Source of the DNA: JADGRB01 sp963835825
GTDB taxonomy: Bacteria > Myxococcota_A > Polyangia > Fen-1088
Direction of reading: 5' to 3'
Assembly: GCA_963835825.1 (NCBI GenBank)
Contig: CAWIGZ010000001.1
Coordinates: 1,116,001-1,180,000, forward strand
DNA: 64,000 nt
The notes under the pieces are model-generated. The model made no database searches, was not told the DNA's origin, and was given only the letters and a program-made list of their open reading frames with translations. Shown here piece by piece: positions 35,272-44,753 of this stretch (the first letter of the stretch is position 1; each line of letters opens with the position of its first letter). A program made the translations under genes and the position numbers.

Positions 35272-36185
35272 GACTGCATCAGCCTTTCCAGGAGCGCGTC
35301 GAGCTGATCGAGCGAGTGATAGTGGATGGCGATCTGGCCGCGCTCCTTGCCGACCTCGAGGACCTCGACCCGCGTGCCGAGGGTGCGGGTGAGGCGCATG
35401 GCCAGATCGCGCGCGCTGGCCGAGGGGGTGCGCGGGCCGGACGCCGCCGGTTCGGGCGCCTTGCCCTCGTCCCGGGACCGCCGGACGAGCTCCTCGACCC
35501 GCCGGACCGACAGCTCGCCGGCGACGATCTTGCGGGCCAGCTTCTCCATCGCGCCCGCCACTTCCAGCCCCAGGAGCGCCCGCGCATGCCCCATCGAGAG
35601 CCGCCCCTCGGCGAGGAGGCCCCGCACGCTCTCGGGCAGGCGGAGCAGGCGGAGCGAGTTCGCCACCGTGCTGCGATCCTTGCCGACCCGCCCGGAGAGC
35701 TGCTCCTGCGTGTAGCCGAACTCTTCGATGAGTCGCTGATAGCCGGCCGCTTCTTCCAGGGGGTTGAGATCCTCGCGCTGGAGGTTCTCGACCAGCGCCA
35801 TCTCGAACGCCTGCGTCGGCGCGACGTCGCGCACCACGGCCGGGACCTCGTGAAGGCCGGCCCGTTGCGCGGCCCGCCAGCGCCGCTCGCCGGCGATCAG
35901 CTCGTAGCCGCCGCCGTTCTCCGGGGCGCGCGTGCGGACGATGAGCGGCTGGATGATTCCCTGGGTCTTGATCGACGCCGCCAGCTCGTCGAGGCGCGCG
36001 TCGTCGAACCGCGTCCGCGGCTGACCGGGGGAGGGGTGGATCTCCTCGACGGCGATGGTCCGGGTGCCGTCCGACGGGCGCCGGCTGGCGATCCCCGTCG
36101 TGGGCGGCGGGGCGCTGGGCGGCGGCGCGCCCGGAATGAGGGCCGCCAGCCCCCGGCCGAGGGCGTTGCGCCTGGGCGCGCTCAT
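35268..36185 (-). CDS. parB: Chromosome-partitioning protein ParB
   Basis: 305 residues, intact. ParB/Spo0J signatures: PGQPRTRFDDARLDELA, GYELIAGERRWRAAQRAG (CTPase box), ALVENLQREDLNPLEEA, and the HTH GYTQEQLSGRVGKDRSTVANSLRLLRLP. A C-terminal dimerisation domain follows. Binds parS and loads the clamp around the origin. Stop and parA start overlap. Confidence 0.96.
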   Translation of the reverse strand: MSAPRRNALGRGLAALIPGAPPPSAPPPTTGIASRRPSDGTRTIAVEEIHPSPGQPRTRFDDARLDELAASIKTQGIIQPLIVRTRAPENGGGYELIAGERRWRAAQRAGLHEVPAVVRDVAPTQAFEMALVENLQREDLNPLEEAAGYQRLIEEFGYTQEQLSGRVGKDRSTVANSLRLLRLPESVRGLLAEGRLSMGHARALLGLEVAGAMEKLARKIVAGELSVRRVEELVRRSRDEGKAPEPAASGPRTPSASARDLAMRLTRTLGTRVEVLEVGKERGQIAIHYHSLDQLDALLERLMQS

Positions 36186-37042
36186 CGCGAGGCCGCCGTC
36201 GCCAAGGGCGTCGGTTCGTCAGCTTTGTCTTCGGGAGACTTGCCTTGCGGGTGGGTGCCGCCCGCGTGCCGCGCCAGGAGCTCGCGCGCCAGATCGAGGT
36301 AGCTCTTCGCCCCCTTCGACGCGATGTCGTAAAGGAGGATCGGCTTGCCGAACGAGGGGGCTTCCGACAGGCGCACGTTGCGCGGGATCGTCGTCGTGAA
36401 CACCTTCCCCGCGAAGTGGGTGCGCACCTCGTTGGCGACCTGCTCGGTCAGGTTCTGGCGTGAATCGACCATGCAGAGGACGATCCCTTCGATGTCGAGC
36501 CCGGGGTTCAGGTTGTCGGCGACCAGGCGGATGGTCCGCTGCAGCGCCGTCAGCCCTTCGAGCGCGTAGTACTCGCACTGCAGCGGGACCAGGACGCTGT
36601 CGGCGGCGCAGAGCGCGTTCAACGTCAAGAGGCCCAGCGACGGCGGCGTGTCGATGAGGACGTAGTCGTACCGTTCGGCCGCGACGCGCAGCGGGCCGCG
36701 CAGCTGTCGTTCGCGCTCGGCCATCGGGACCAGCTCGATCTCCGCGCCGGCCAGATCCCCGTTGGCGGGGATGAGATCGAGGTGCCCGAGGTCGGTCTTG
36801 CGGATCACGTCGTCGAGGCGGGGCTGGCCGATGAGCAGATCGTAGACGCTGGGCTCGCCCGACGCTCCGGCGTTGCCCGACTCGCGCGCGTACCCGAGGC
36901 CCGAGCTGGCGTTCCCCTGCGGGTCCAGGTCGACCAGGAGCACCCGCTTTTCGGCCGCCGCCAGCGACGCGGCGAGGTTCACCGCCGTCGTGGTCTTCCC
37001 CACGCCCCCCTTCTGGTTCGCAATCGCAATGACCCTTCCCAT
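36182..37042 (-). CDS. parA: Chromosome-partitioning ATPase ParA
   Basis: 286 residues from ATG 37042 (MGRVIAIANQKGG), intact. Deviant Walker A KGGVGKTTTAVNLA, Walker A' LLVDLDPQGN and Walker B DYVLIDTPPSLG. Upstream ATGs at 37048 are possible but would add an unusual N-terminus. Segregates the chromosome with ParB. parAB usually lie close to the replication origin, so this window may be near oriC; no parS (TGTTTCACGTGAAACA-like) site was seen. Confidence 0.96.
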   Translation of the reverse strand: MGRVIAIANQKGGVGKTTTAVNLAASLAAAEKRVLLVDLDPQGNASSGLGYARESGNAGASGEPSVYDLLIGQPRLDDVIRKTDLGHLDLIPANGDLAGAEIELVPMAERERQLRGPLRVAAERYDYVLIDTPPSLGLLTLNALCAADSVLVPLQCEYYALEGLTALQRTIRLVADNLNPGLDIEGIVLCMVDSRQNLTEQVANEVRTHFAGKVFTTTIPRNVRLSEAPSFGKPILLYDIASKGAKSYLDLARELLARHAGGTHPQGKSPEDKADEPTPLATAASR

Positions 37043-37137
37043 GATGATGCGATCCAGGCGCCCCCGTAGATAAACACGGTGGGGCGCATCGGCCAAGCCC
37101 GCAAATTTGGCTAGAAAATTTGACGCCGTGTACGGCT

Positions 37138-37175
37138 AGGTATTCTCTATACCTACATGTCGGTGATTAACCGAC
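37138..37175. promoter_or_regulatory. Two adjacent inverted repeats between parA and a small gene
   Basis: AGGTAT-TCTCT-ATACCT (37138-37154) and GTCGGT-GATTA-ACCGAC (37159-37175) are perfect six-base-arm palindromes, back to back in the divergent parA/37200 region. They look like operators; the binding protein is unknown. Confidence 0.55.
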
Positions 37176-37199
37176 GTGCCGCAATCAAGGAGAATGCCC

Positions 37200-37382
37200 A
37201 TGAGCCGATTCGTCGACCAGAGGACCTACCAGACCTTCGAGGAGTTCGAGCGCGAGGAGCTTCGCCGCGACGGTTACTTCGAGTCCGTCGACTCGATGAT
37301 CGATGACATGTTCGCCGGCGAGCTCGACTTCGAAGGCGGCGGCGGCAAGCGCGCCGGCGCGCGCGACAACGAAGACGAATAG
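37200..37382 (+). CDS. Small acidic protein (60 residues)
   Basis: ATG 37200 with an AAGGAG ribosome site eight bases upstream. Product MSRFVDQRTYQTFEEFEREE and so on is rich in Glu/Asp and Arg, with a short Gly run before the end. No family recognised. It is divergent from parA and 23 bases before the DsbA-like gene, so it may be regulated with either. Confidence 0.75.
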   Translation: MSRFVDQRTYQTFEEFEREELRRDGYFESVDSMIDDMFAGELDFEGGGGKRAGARDNEDE

Positions 37383-37405
37383 CGTCGCGTGTTATAAGCG
37401 CCGCC

Positions 37406-39103
37406 ATGGCGCAAGAAACGAATTCCCCGCGGCCGCCGGCTTGGACCGCGGCCATTTGGCCTCTGGTGACCGGGCTGGCCGTCGGTTTTCTGGTCGGACG
37501 CGAAACGGGAGGTCACGGCGCGAGCGGCGGCGCGTCGGCCGACTCCGCGTCCGATAAATCGGGCGAGGCGGTCGCGGCAGGCACCAAGATGCCCGCCAAG
37601 ATCTACCACTCGGAGAGCGATTTCCCCGCGGGGTGGACCAAGTCGGCCGACCTGGCGTCGGTGACCGGCGTCAGCTTCGACGGGCTGACCGCCCAGCAGA
37701 AGGTGACGGCGCTCCAGGCCCTCAACGAGCGCGACTGCGAGTGCGGCTGCGGGATGGGGAAGATCGCCGGTTGCTTGAAGAAGGACCCGAACTGCCCGCG
37801 CAGCCCGAACCTGGCCCGGGTGGCCATCGACATGGCCAAGCAGGGCAAGGGCCTCGGCGCGATCCTGGCGGCCATCGACGAAAAGCAGAAGCCGACCGGC
37901 GGCTCGGCGCCCAGCGCCGGCGCGGCGCCTGAAGGCGGCTCGAAGAAGATCGTCCCCTTCGCCCACGATCAGCGGCGCGGCGCCAAGGCGACCAAGGTGA
38001 CGATGGTCGAGTTCAGCGACTTCCAGTGCCCGTTCTGCAAGCGGGCCGAGCCGACGGTGAAGGCGGTGCTCGACAAGTACGGCAAGGACCTGGCGCTGGT
38101 CTGGATGAACCAGCCGCTCCCGTTCCACGACCACGCGATGGACGCGGCGACGGCGTTCCAGGCGGCCGCCCGGCAGGGGGCCGACAAGGCCTGGAAGCTT
38201 CACGACAAGATGTACGAGAACAACACCGCGCTCACCCGCGCCGACATCGAGAAGTACGCGGGCGAGGTGGGGCTCAACGTCGCCAGGTGGAAGAAGGACT
38301 GGGACGATCCGAAGATCAAGGACGAGGTGTCGCAGGACATGAAGGTCGGCACCGCCGCCGGGGCCAACGGCACGCCGACGTTCTTCATCAACGGCCGCCA
38401 GCTGGTGGGCGCCCAGCCGGCCGATGCGTTCGAGAAGATCATCGACGACGAGATCAAGGAGGCGGACGCGCTCCTCAAGAAGGGGACGCCGCTCAAGGAC
38501 GTCTACACCAAGCGGATCGAGACGGCGTCTCTGGCGGCGCCGCCGGCAGGGGCGGGCGCGCCCGACGACCAGGGCGGCAAGTTCGACGTTCACGTGGGCG
38601 ACGCTCCCGTCAAGGGCCCGGCCTCGGCGCCGGTCACCATCGTGGCCTGGAGCGACTTCCAGTGCCCGTTCTGCAGCCGCGCCGTCCCGACGGTCCGGCA
38701 GATCGAGGACGCCTACAAGGGGAAGGTGCGCATCGCCTTCAAGCAGTTCCCGCTGCCGTTCCACGACAAGGCCCACCTGGCGGCCGAGGCGGCGCTGGCC
38801 GCCAACGAGCAGGGGAAGTTCTGGCAGATGCACGACAAGCTGTTCGCCAACCAGCAGGCGCTGGATCGCCCGTCGCTGGAGAAGTACGCGCAGGAGCTCG
38901 GCCTCGACATGGCCAAGTTCAAGGCCGCGCTCGACTCCGGCAAGTTCAAGGACAAGGTCGACGCCGAGGACAAGGAAGGCGCCGCCTTCGGCGTGACCGG
39001 CACGCCGACCTTCTTCGTCAACGGCACCCGCCTCGTGGGGGCGCAGCCGTTCGAGGCCTTCAAGGCCGCCATCGACAAAGAGCTGAAAGCCTCGAAGGGC
39101 TAG
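37406..39103 (+). CDS. Double DsbA/thioredoxin-domain exported protein
   Basis: 565 residues, intact. One N-terminal helix (IWPLVTGLAVGFLVG), then a small Cys-rich segment (CECGCGMGKIAGC), then two complete DsbA-type domains: the first with FSDFQCPFC and TPTFFINGRQLVGAQP, the second with WSDFQCPFC and TPTFFVNGTRLVGAQP. Both keep the CxxC active site. A membrane-tethered disulfide catalyst or a substrate-reducing carrier in the periplasm; role inferred. Confidence 0.85.
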   Translation: MAQETNSPRPPAWTAAIWPLVTGLAVGFLVGRETGGHGASGGASADSASDKSGEAVAAGTKMPAKIYHSESDFPAGWTKSADLASVTGVSFDGLTAQQKVTALQALNERDCECGCGMGKIAGCLKKDPNCPRSPNLARVAIDMAKQGKGLGAILAAIDEKQKPTGGSAPSAGAAPEGGSKKIVPFAHDQRRGAKATKVTMVEFSDFQCPFCKRAEPTVKAVLDKYGKDLALVWMNQPLPFHDHAMDAATAFQAAARQGADKAWKLHDKMYENNTALTRADIEKYAGEVGLNVARWKKDWDDPKIKDEVSQDMKVGTAAGANGTPTFFINGRQLVGAQPADAFEKIIDDEIKEADALLKKGTPLKDVYTKRIETASLAAPPAGAGAPDDQGGKFDVHVGDAPVKGPASAPVTIVAWSDFQCPFCSRAVPTVRQIEDAYKGKVRIAFKQFPLPFHDKAHLAAEAALAANEQGKFWQMHDKLFANQQALDRPSLEKYAQELGLDMAKFKAALDSGKFKDKVDAEDKEGAAFGVTGTPTFFVNGTRLVGAQPFEAFKAAIDKELKASKG

Positions 39104-39108
39104 GAGTC

Positions 39109-39240
39109 GGCCTAGAAGGGCGTCGCCGAAAAGGCGACGGTGAGCGAAGCGAACCATGCCCGACGACGTGCCGCCCGATAGGCGGCCTAGAAGGGCGTCG
39201 CCGAAAAGGCGACGGTGAGCGAAGCGAACCATGCCCGACG
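39109..39240. repeat. Interspersed intergenic repeat, two tandem copies
   Basis: Two direct copies, 75 bases apart, of GGCCTAGAAGGGCGTCGCC then GAAAAGGCGACGGTGAGC and GAAGCGAACCATGCCCGACG. They are inverted relative to the copy at 25860. Between genes only. Confidence 0.75.
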
Positions 39241-39264
39241 CGCCCGAAGGCGCCCTGGCCGGAC

Positions 39265-40368
39265 TCAGAATCTCTGCGTGGGGACGTCGGGGCGCGGGCG
39301 GCGCAACACCTGGCCGCCGATGCCCCACACCAGCCGCAGCTCGTCCGCGGCGGCCTGCCCCTCGTAGGCGTCGAGGCGGCGCTTGCCGTTGTCGCAGGCG
39401 TTCGGGTTCAGCACCTCGAACGAGCTCTCGTAGATCATGATCCTGTTGCCCTGGACCTCGCCGCGAAACTGGTAGCGGGTGACGATCTGGAAGTCGAGGG
39501 CCATGCTGCAGCGGTAGGCCTGCCCGTCGGACGAGACCTGGTGGACGACGCGATCGTAGTAGCCGCTCAGCTTCGAGCCGTCCTGGGTGACGTGCCACTC
39601 CTCGCGCTCCTGCTTCTGGTCGCCGCCGGGGACGACGCCGCTGTGCTCCCAGACCCACATCCCGCTCACGTCGGCGGGCGGCAGAGACGTCAGGGCCGAC
39701 GCGGACGCCGGCGCGTGGTCGGGGAAGCGCGGGTCCTCCGACACCGGCGGACGTGAGTCGTCAGGCTCGCTCACGTCGGCGAGCAGCGGCGCGGCCTCGG
39801 TGGCCTGTTCGGCGGCGTCTTCGGCCGGGTGACCGCTGGTCTGCTCCGGGTGGTGGATCCGATACAGCGTCTGGCGCTGGGCGCCGCTCATCAGCGTCAT
39901 GACATCGCCTTCGAGCCGGCCGCTGTAGCGCGCCAGGCGTTTCTGGCCGGGATCGCAGCGGTTCCCTTTCTCCGCGGCCCGCTGCTCCTTCTCCTCGATC
40001 TCGATGCGTCCGTCTCGCACCTGGCCGGCCACGTTGAAGCGCTGGGTCGCCGAAAACTGCGGCAGCCGATTGCAGACATAGGGGCGGCCGTCACCCGAGA
40101 CGAAGGTCAGCGCGGCGATGTAGTAACCGCTGATCGCGCTGCCCGCCTGCGAGAGATGCCACTCCTGCTTCTCGATGCGCGTGTCGCCGGCGCCGATCCC
40201 CTGACCGATCGTCGTCCGGCTGAGCGCGTCCCACACGCCGGAGATCTGGCCGGTGGGCGCCGTCTGGGCGGCGGCCACCGGGGGAGCATTCACGGGCGGC
40301 TCCGGACGTGTCGCGCAGCCGCCCGTTGCGACCGCGAACACGCAAACGACAAAACCGACGAACCGCAT
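39265..40368 (-). CDS. Lipoprotein with internally duplicated domain
   Basis: 367 residues: signal FVVCVFAVATGGC with lipobox Cys, then two homologous domains. Each contains GVW, a Q/E-W-H run (KQEWHLSQAGSAISGYY; REEWHVTQDGSKLSGYY), and VSGDGRPYVCN / VSSDGQAYRCS. The gene thus arose by internal duplication. No family recognised. Intact. Confidence 0.7.
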   Translation of the reverse strand: MRFVGFVVCVFAVATGGCATRPEPPVNAPPVAAAQTAPTGQISGVWDALSRTTIGQGIGAGDTRIEKQEWHLSQAGSAISGYYIAALTFVSGDGRPYVCNRLPQFSATQRFNVAGQVRDGRIEIEEKEQRAAEKGNRCDPGQKRLARYSGRLEGDVMTLMSGAQRQTLYRIHHPEQTSGHPAEDAAEQATEAAPLLADVSEPDDSRPPVSEDPRFPDHAPASASALTSLPPADVSGMWVWEHSGVVPGGDQKQEREEWHVTQDGSKLSGYYDRVVHQVSSDGQAYRCSMALDFQIVTRYQFRGEVQGNRIMIYESSFEVLNPNACDNGKRRLDAYEGQAAADELRLVWGIGGQVLRRPRPDVPTQRF

Positions 40369-40511
40369 CCGGATACCTCCCGGAGAGAACCCCCCAAGTT
40401 TACACGATCAAAGTAGGACCCAAGGAGAGCGATGCAATGCTGCGGGGGTGAAACCAGCGGCCGACTACAGGATCAGAGCAGCTTCCCCATCGTCCGTCGG
40501 TTTCCAGATGG

Positions 40512-42525
40512 TCAATCGGAAGAATTCCGATCCGGGTTGAGCGCGGCCGCGCTGGCCGCTTCCCATTCGGCGATCCGCCGGGCGAGCAGGGCGTCGAGCT
40601 CGCGTTCGCGCTCAGCCAGAGCGTGCAGCTTCTGCCAGTCGCCGGCGTGATCGCCGACGAGATCGGCGCGGACGGCCGCCAGCTCTGCCTCCAGCTTGCT
40701 CACATCCGCCTCCAGTGTCTCCACGCGCCGCGCCAGCCGCCGCTGCTCGCGTTCACGCCGCTTGTCGCCGTCACGCGCCGCGGTCGCCGCCGACGGCGGC
40801 TTGGGCGCCAGCGGGACGGATGCGGACGGCTCCTTCGATCGCGTGGACGGAGCTCGGCTTTGCCGAGCCCGGGGTGGATTGGAGTCCTTCGCGGGGGGGC
40901 GCGGGGACCCTTCGAGGGTCCCCGAAAACAATTGTCGCTCGCGCCAGTCGCTGTAGTTGCCGACATGGGCCTCCACGTGCGTCCCCTCGATGACCAGGAG
41001 GCGGGTGCAGATGCGATCGAGGAAGTAGCGATCGTGGCTGACGGTGATGAGCGTTCCTTCGTAGGCGCCGAGCGCGTCTTCCAGCGTCTCGCGCGCGGGG
41101 ATGTCGAGGTGGTTGGTCGGCTCGTCGAGCACCAGCACGTTGCGCGGGAAGAGCATGATCTTCGCCATCGCCAGCCGGCTGCGCTCGCCGCCCGAGAGGC
41201 CGCGCACCAGGCGGAAGGGGTCGTCGCCGAAGAACCGAAACTTGGCCAGGTACTGCCGGACCGCCTCGGGCGACAGATCGGCGCGCACCGAGCGGATCTC
41301 CTCGGTCAGCGTCAGCTGCTCGTCCAGCGTCCCCAGCTTCTGATCGAAGTAGCCGATGCGGACCCCGCTGCCGAATTCGACCTTGCCGCCCAGCGGCGCC
41401 AGCTCGCCGATCAGCGTCTTCAGCAGCGTCGACTTGCCGCTGCCGTTGGGGCCGACGACGCCCAGCTTGTCGCCGCGATAGACGTTGACGGTCACGCCGT
41501 CGAGGATCTTCGCGCCCGGGTAGCCGACCGTCAGGTTGGGCGCGCGGATGATCTCCTTGCCGCCGAGGTCGCCGCCGGTCTGGAAGGAGAGGCCGATCTT
41601 GCCGGCGTGCTCCCACTGGTCATCAGGGCGCTCCAGCCGCTCCAGCTTCTCCAGCATCTTGCGGCGGCTCTGCGCCTGCTTGGTCTTCTGCCCGGCCAGG
41701 TTGCGGCGGATGAAGTCCTCGGTCTTGTCGACGTGCTCCTTCTGCCGTTCGTACTCGGCCTGGGCCCGCTCGATGCGCGCGGCGCGCTCGACGACGTACT
41801 TGTCGTAGCGGAACGGGTAGCGGGTCAGCTTGCCGTTCTCCAGCTCGACGATCTCGTTGCAGACCGCGCGGATGAAGGCGCGGTCGTGGGAGACCAGGAC
41901 GAACGCCCCCTCGTACTCGGCGAGGTAGGCCTCGAGCCGCTCGATGGCCGCCAGATCGAGGTGGTTGGTCGGCTCGTCCATCAAGAGCAGATCGGGCTGG
42001 CGCACCAGGACCTTGGCCAGCTCCAGCCGCCCGCGCTCGCCGCCCGACAGCGTGTCGACGCGCGCGGGCGAGATCGCTCTCGGAGAAGCCGACGTCGGCG
42101 GTGAGCCGCTTGACGCGCCCCTCGAGCTCGTAGCCGCCGCCGCGCTGGTAGCGCTCCTGCAGCTCGCCGTAGCGGGCGAGGTCGTCGGCCTTTCCGTCGG
42201 CGAGGCGCGCTTCGAGCGCCGCCATCTCGTCGTGCAGCTTCTGCAGATCGGCGAACGGCTCGAGCAGCGCCTCGAGCAGCGTGCCGCCGCCGCCGAGCTC
42301 CTGCGACTGGCGCAGGTAGGCGACCGAGGTGCGGCCGAGCACCCGCACGTCGCCGCTGTCGGCCTCCAGATCTCCGGCCAGGAGGCGCAGCGCCGTCGAC
42401 TTGCCGGTGCCGTTCGGCCCGAGCAGCGCCAGCCGGTCGCCCGGACGGATCAGGAGCGAGGCGCCGACGAGGATGTCGTTGCCGGGATAACCGAAGCTGG
42501 CGTCAGCGAATTGGGCGAGGGACAT
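40512..42525 (-). CDS. ABC-F family ATPase (one +1 frame change)
   Basis: About 670 residues, two ABC domains. Walker A GPNGTGKST then LSGGERGRLELAK with DEPTNHLDL; second Walker A GPNGSGKST then LSGGERSRLAMAK with DEPTNHLDI. A linker of the arm type and a charged coiled-coil C-terminus follow. ABC-F proteins act on ribosomes (translation factor or antibiotic resistance). The first domain ends in one frame and the second begins in the next; the join is GCGC 42063-42060 (minus strand), giving DLARA to VDTLSGGE. Confidence 0.9.
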
Positions 42526-42609
42526 CGGTGGATCTGCTGGTCAAGTTGTATTAGAACTCGGGCCGCCGCCACAGCCCAAAGACGCCCCAAAGGCACCAAG
42601 AGACGCATC

Positions 42610-43756
42610 ATGAAGGAGTATCTCCTCACCGCCGGCCCGACCCCCGTTCCCGAGCGGGTCCTCCTGGCCATGGCCCGGCCGATGCTCTACCACCGGGCGC
42701 CCGCCTTCACCGAATGCCTGCGCGAGGTGCAGGAGGGGATGAAGTGGCTGATGCAGACCAAGCAGCAGCCGCTGCTGCTCACCGGGTCGGGGACGATCGC
42801 CATGGACGCCGCGGTCTGCAACTTCCTGCGCACCGGCGACAAGGCGGTGGTCATTCGCGGCGGCAAGTTCGGCGAGCGCTGGGGGAAGATCTGCGAGGCC
42901 TACGGCATCACCTGCGTCTACGTCGACGTCGAGTGGGGCAAGAGCGTCGACGCCAAGGCGGTGGCCGAGGCGATCGAGAAGAACCCGGGCGTGCGCGCGG
43001 TCTACGCCACCGCCTGCGAGACCTCGACCGCGACCAAGCACGACATCGAGGGGATCGCCAAGGTGGTGCGGGCGCACGACGACATCATCCTCTGCGTCGA
43101 CGCCATCACCGCGATCGGCGTCTACGACGTGCCGGTCGACAAGTGGGGGCTCGACGTGGTGGCGGTCGGATCGCAGAAGGCGCTCATGCTGCCGCCGGGG
43201 CTGGCCGGCCATCTCCGTCTCGGAGAAGGCCTGGAAGGCCAACGAGCGGTCCAACCTGCCGCGCTTCTACCTGGACCTGGCGCGCGAGCGAAAGGCGCAG
43301 GAGAAGGGCGAGACCGCCTTCACGCCGGCCGTCTCGCTGATCGTCGGCCTGCGCGAGTCGCTGCGCATGTTGAAGGAAGAGACGCTGGACGGCGTGTTCA
43401 ACCGCCACGAGCGCCTGGCCAAGGCGACGCGCGCCGCGGCCGGGGGCCTGGGGCTCGATCTCTTCTCCTCGGCGCCGGTGAACTCGGTCACCGCATTCCG
43501 CGTTCCGGCCGGCATCGACGGCACGGCGGTCATCATTCAGATGCGGTCGCGCTACGGCATCACCATCGCCGGCGGGCAGGATCACCTGAAGGGGAAGATC
43601 GTCCGCATCGCGCACGTCGGCTTCTACAGCCAGTTCGACATCATCACCGCCATCTCGGGTCTCGAGATGACGCTCTCCGATCTCGGCTTCGACATTCGGC
43701 CGGGAGCGGGCGTCGCCGCCGCGCAGGCGACGTTCGCCGAGACCCGACGCGCCTGA
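42610..43756 (+). CDS. Serine-glyoxylate / alanine-glyoxylate type aminotransferase (one +1 frame change)
   Basis: Class V PLP aminotransferase: start MKEYLLTAGPTPVPERVL, PLP Lys in VAVGSQKALMLPPGLA, and the C-terminal HVGFYSQFDIITAISGLE. The stretch after the catalytic Lys is one frame ahead, joined at GCCG 43204-43207 (LA to AISVSEKAW). It may feed serine or glycine metabolism with the SerA-like gene that follows. Confidence 0.87.
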
Positions 43757-43807
43757 TCATCCATCACCCGCCACCTGCACCCGCACGCCCACAGAGGAGC
43801 AACAGTC

Positions 43808-44750
43808 ATGGCCGAGCCAATCAAGGTCCTCATCGCCGACGACATGTCCAAGAAGGCGGTCGAAGTTCTCAGCAAAGCGGGATTCACCGTCGAGGTCAAA
43901 ACCGGCATGAAGCCGGAAGAGCTCGCCGCGGTGATCGGCGAGTACCACGGCATCGGCATCCGCTCGGCCAGCAAGATCACGGCGGCCACGCTGGAGAAGC
44001 CGGGCAAGCTGAAGATCATCGGCCGCGCCGGCGTCGGCGTCGACAACATCGACGTCAAGGCGGCGACCGCGCAAGGGCGTCCTCGTCATCAACACGCCGC
44101 AGGGGAACGCGGCGGCCGCGGCCGAGCTGGCCATCGGCCTCATGTTCGCGCTGGCGCGGAAGATCCCGCAGGCGGCGGCCAGCATGAAGGCGGGGATCTG
44201 GGAGAAGAAGAAGTACATGGGGACCGAGATCGCCGGCAAGACGCTGGGCGTGATCGGCCTCGGCAACATCGGTCGCCAGGCGGCCGAGCGCGCCGTCGGC
44301 CTCAAGATGAACGTCATCGGCTACGATCCGTTCCCCCCCAAGGAGCTCCCGGCCGGCGTCAAGCAGGTCACCCTCGACGAGCTGATCGCCCAATCGGACT
44401 ACATCACGCTGCACGTCCCGGCCACGGCCGAGACCAAGGGCCTCTTCAGCGCGGCCACCATCGCCAAGATGAAGAAGGGCGCCTGCCTCATCAACTGCGC
44501 GCGCGGCGGCATCGTCGACGAGAACGCGGTGCTCGAGGCGCTCAAGTCCGGCCAGCTGGGCGGCGCGGCGCTCGACGTGTTCGCCAAGGAGCCGCCCGAC
44601 CCGTCACCGCTCTTCGCCGAAGAGAACCTCATCGCCGTCCCGCACCTGGGGGCCTCGACCAAGGAGGCGCAGGAGAAGGTGGCGATCGAGATGGCCGAGG
44701 TGTTCGTCGGCTTCCTCAAGGACGGCGTCGTCCGCAACGCGGTCAAGTAG
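43808..44750 (+). CDS. serA: D-3-phosphoglycerate dehydrogenase, short form (one +1 frame change)
   Basis: About 314 residues. RAGVGVDNIDV and LGVIGLGNIGRQ (NAD loop), CARGGIVDENAV, and the catalytic His in VPHLGAST. The C-terminal ACT regulatory domain of long SerA is missing. Frame change at GCGC 44069-44072, in the highly conserved ATAKGVLVINTPQGN stretch. First step of serine synthesis; operon with the aminotransferase. Confidence 0.88.
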
Positions 44751-44753
44751 TCG

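Noticed and set aside
36182..37200. parS site near parAB
   Set aside because: No TGTTTCACGTGAAACA-like 16-mer was seen; the palindromes at 37138 and 37159 do not match it.
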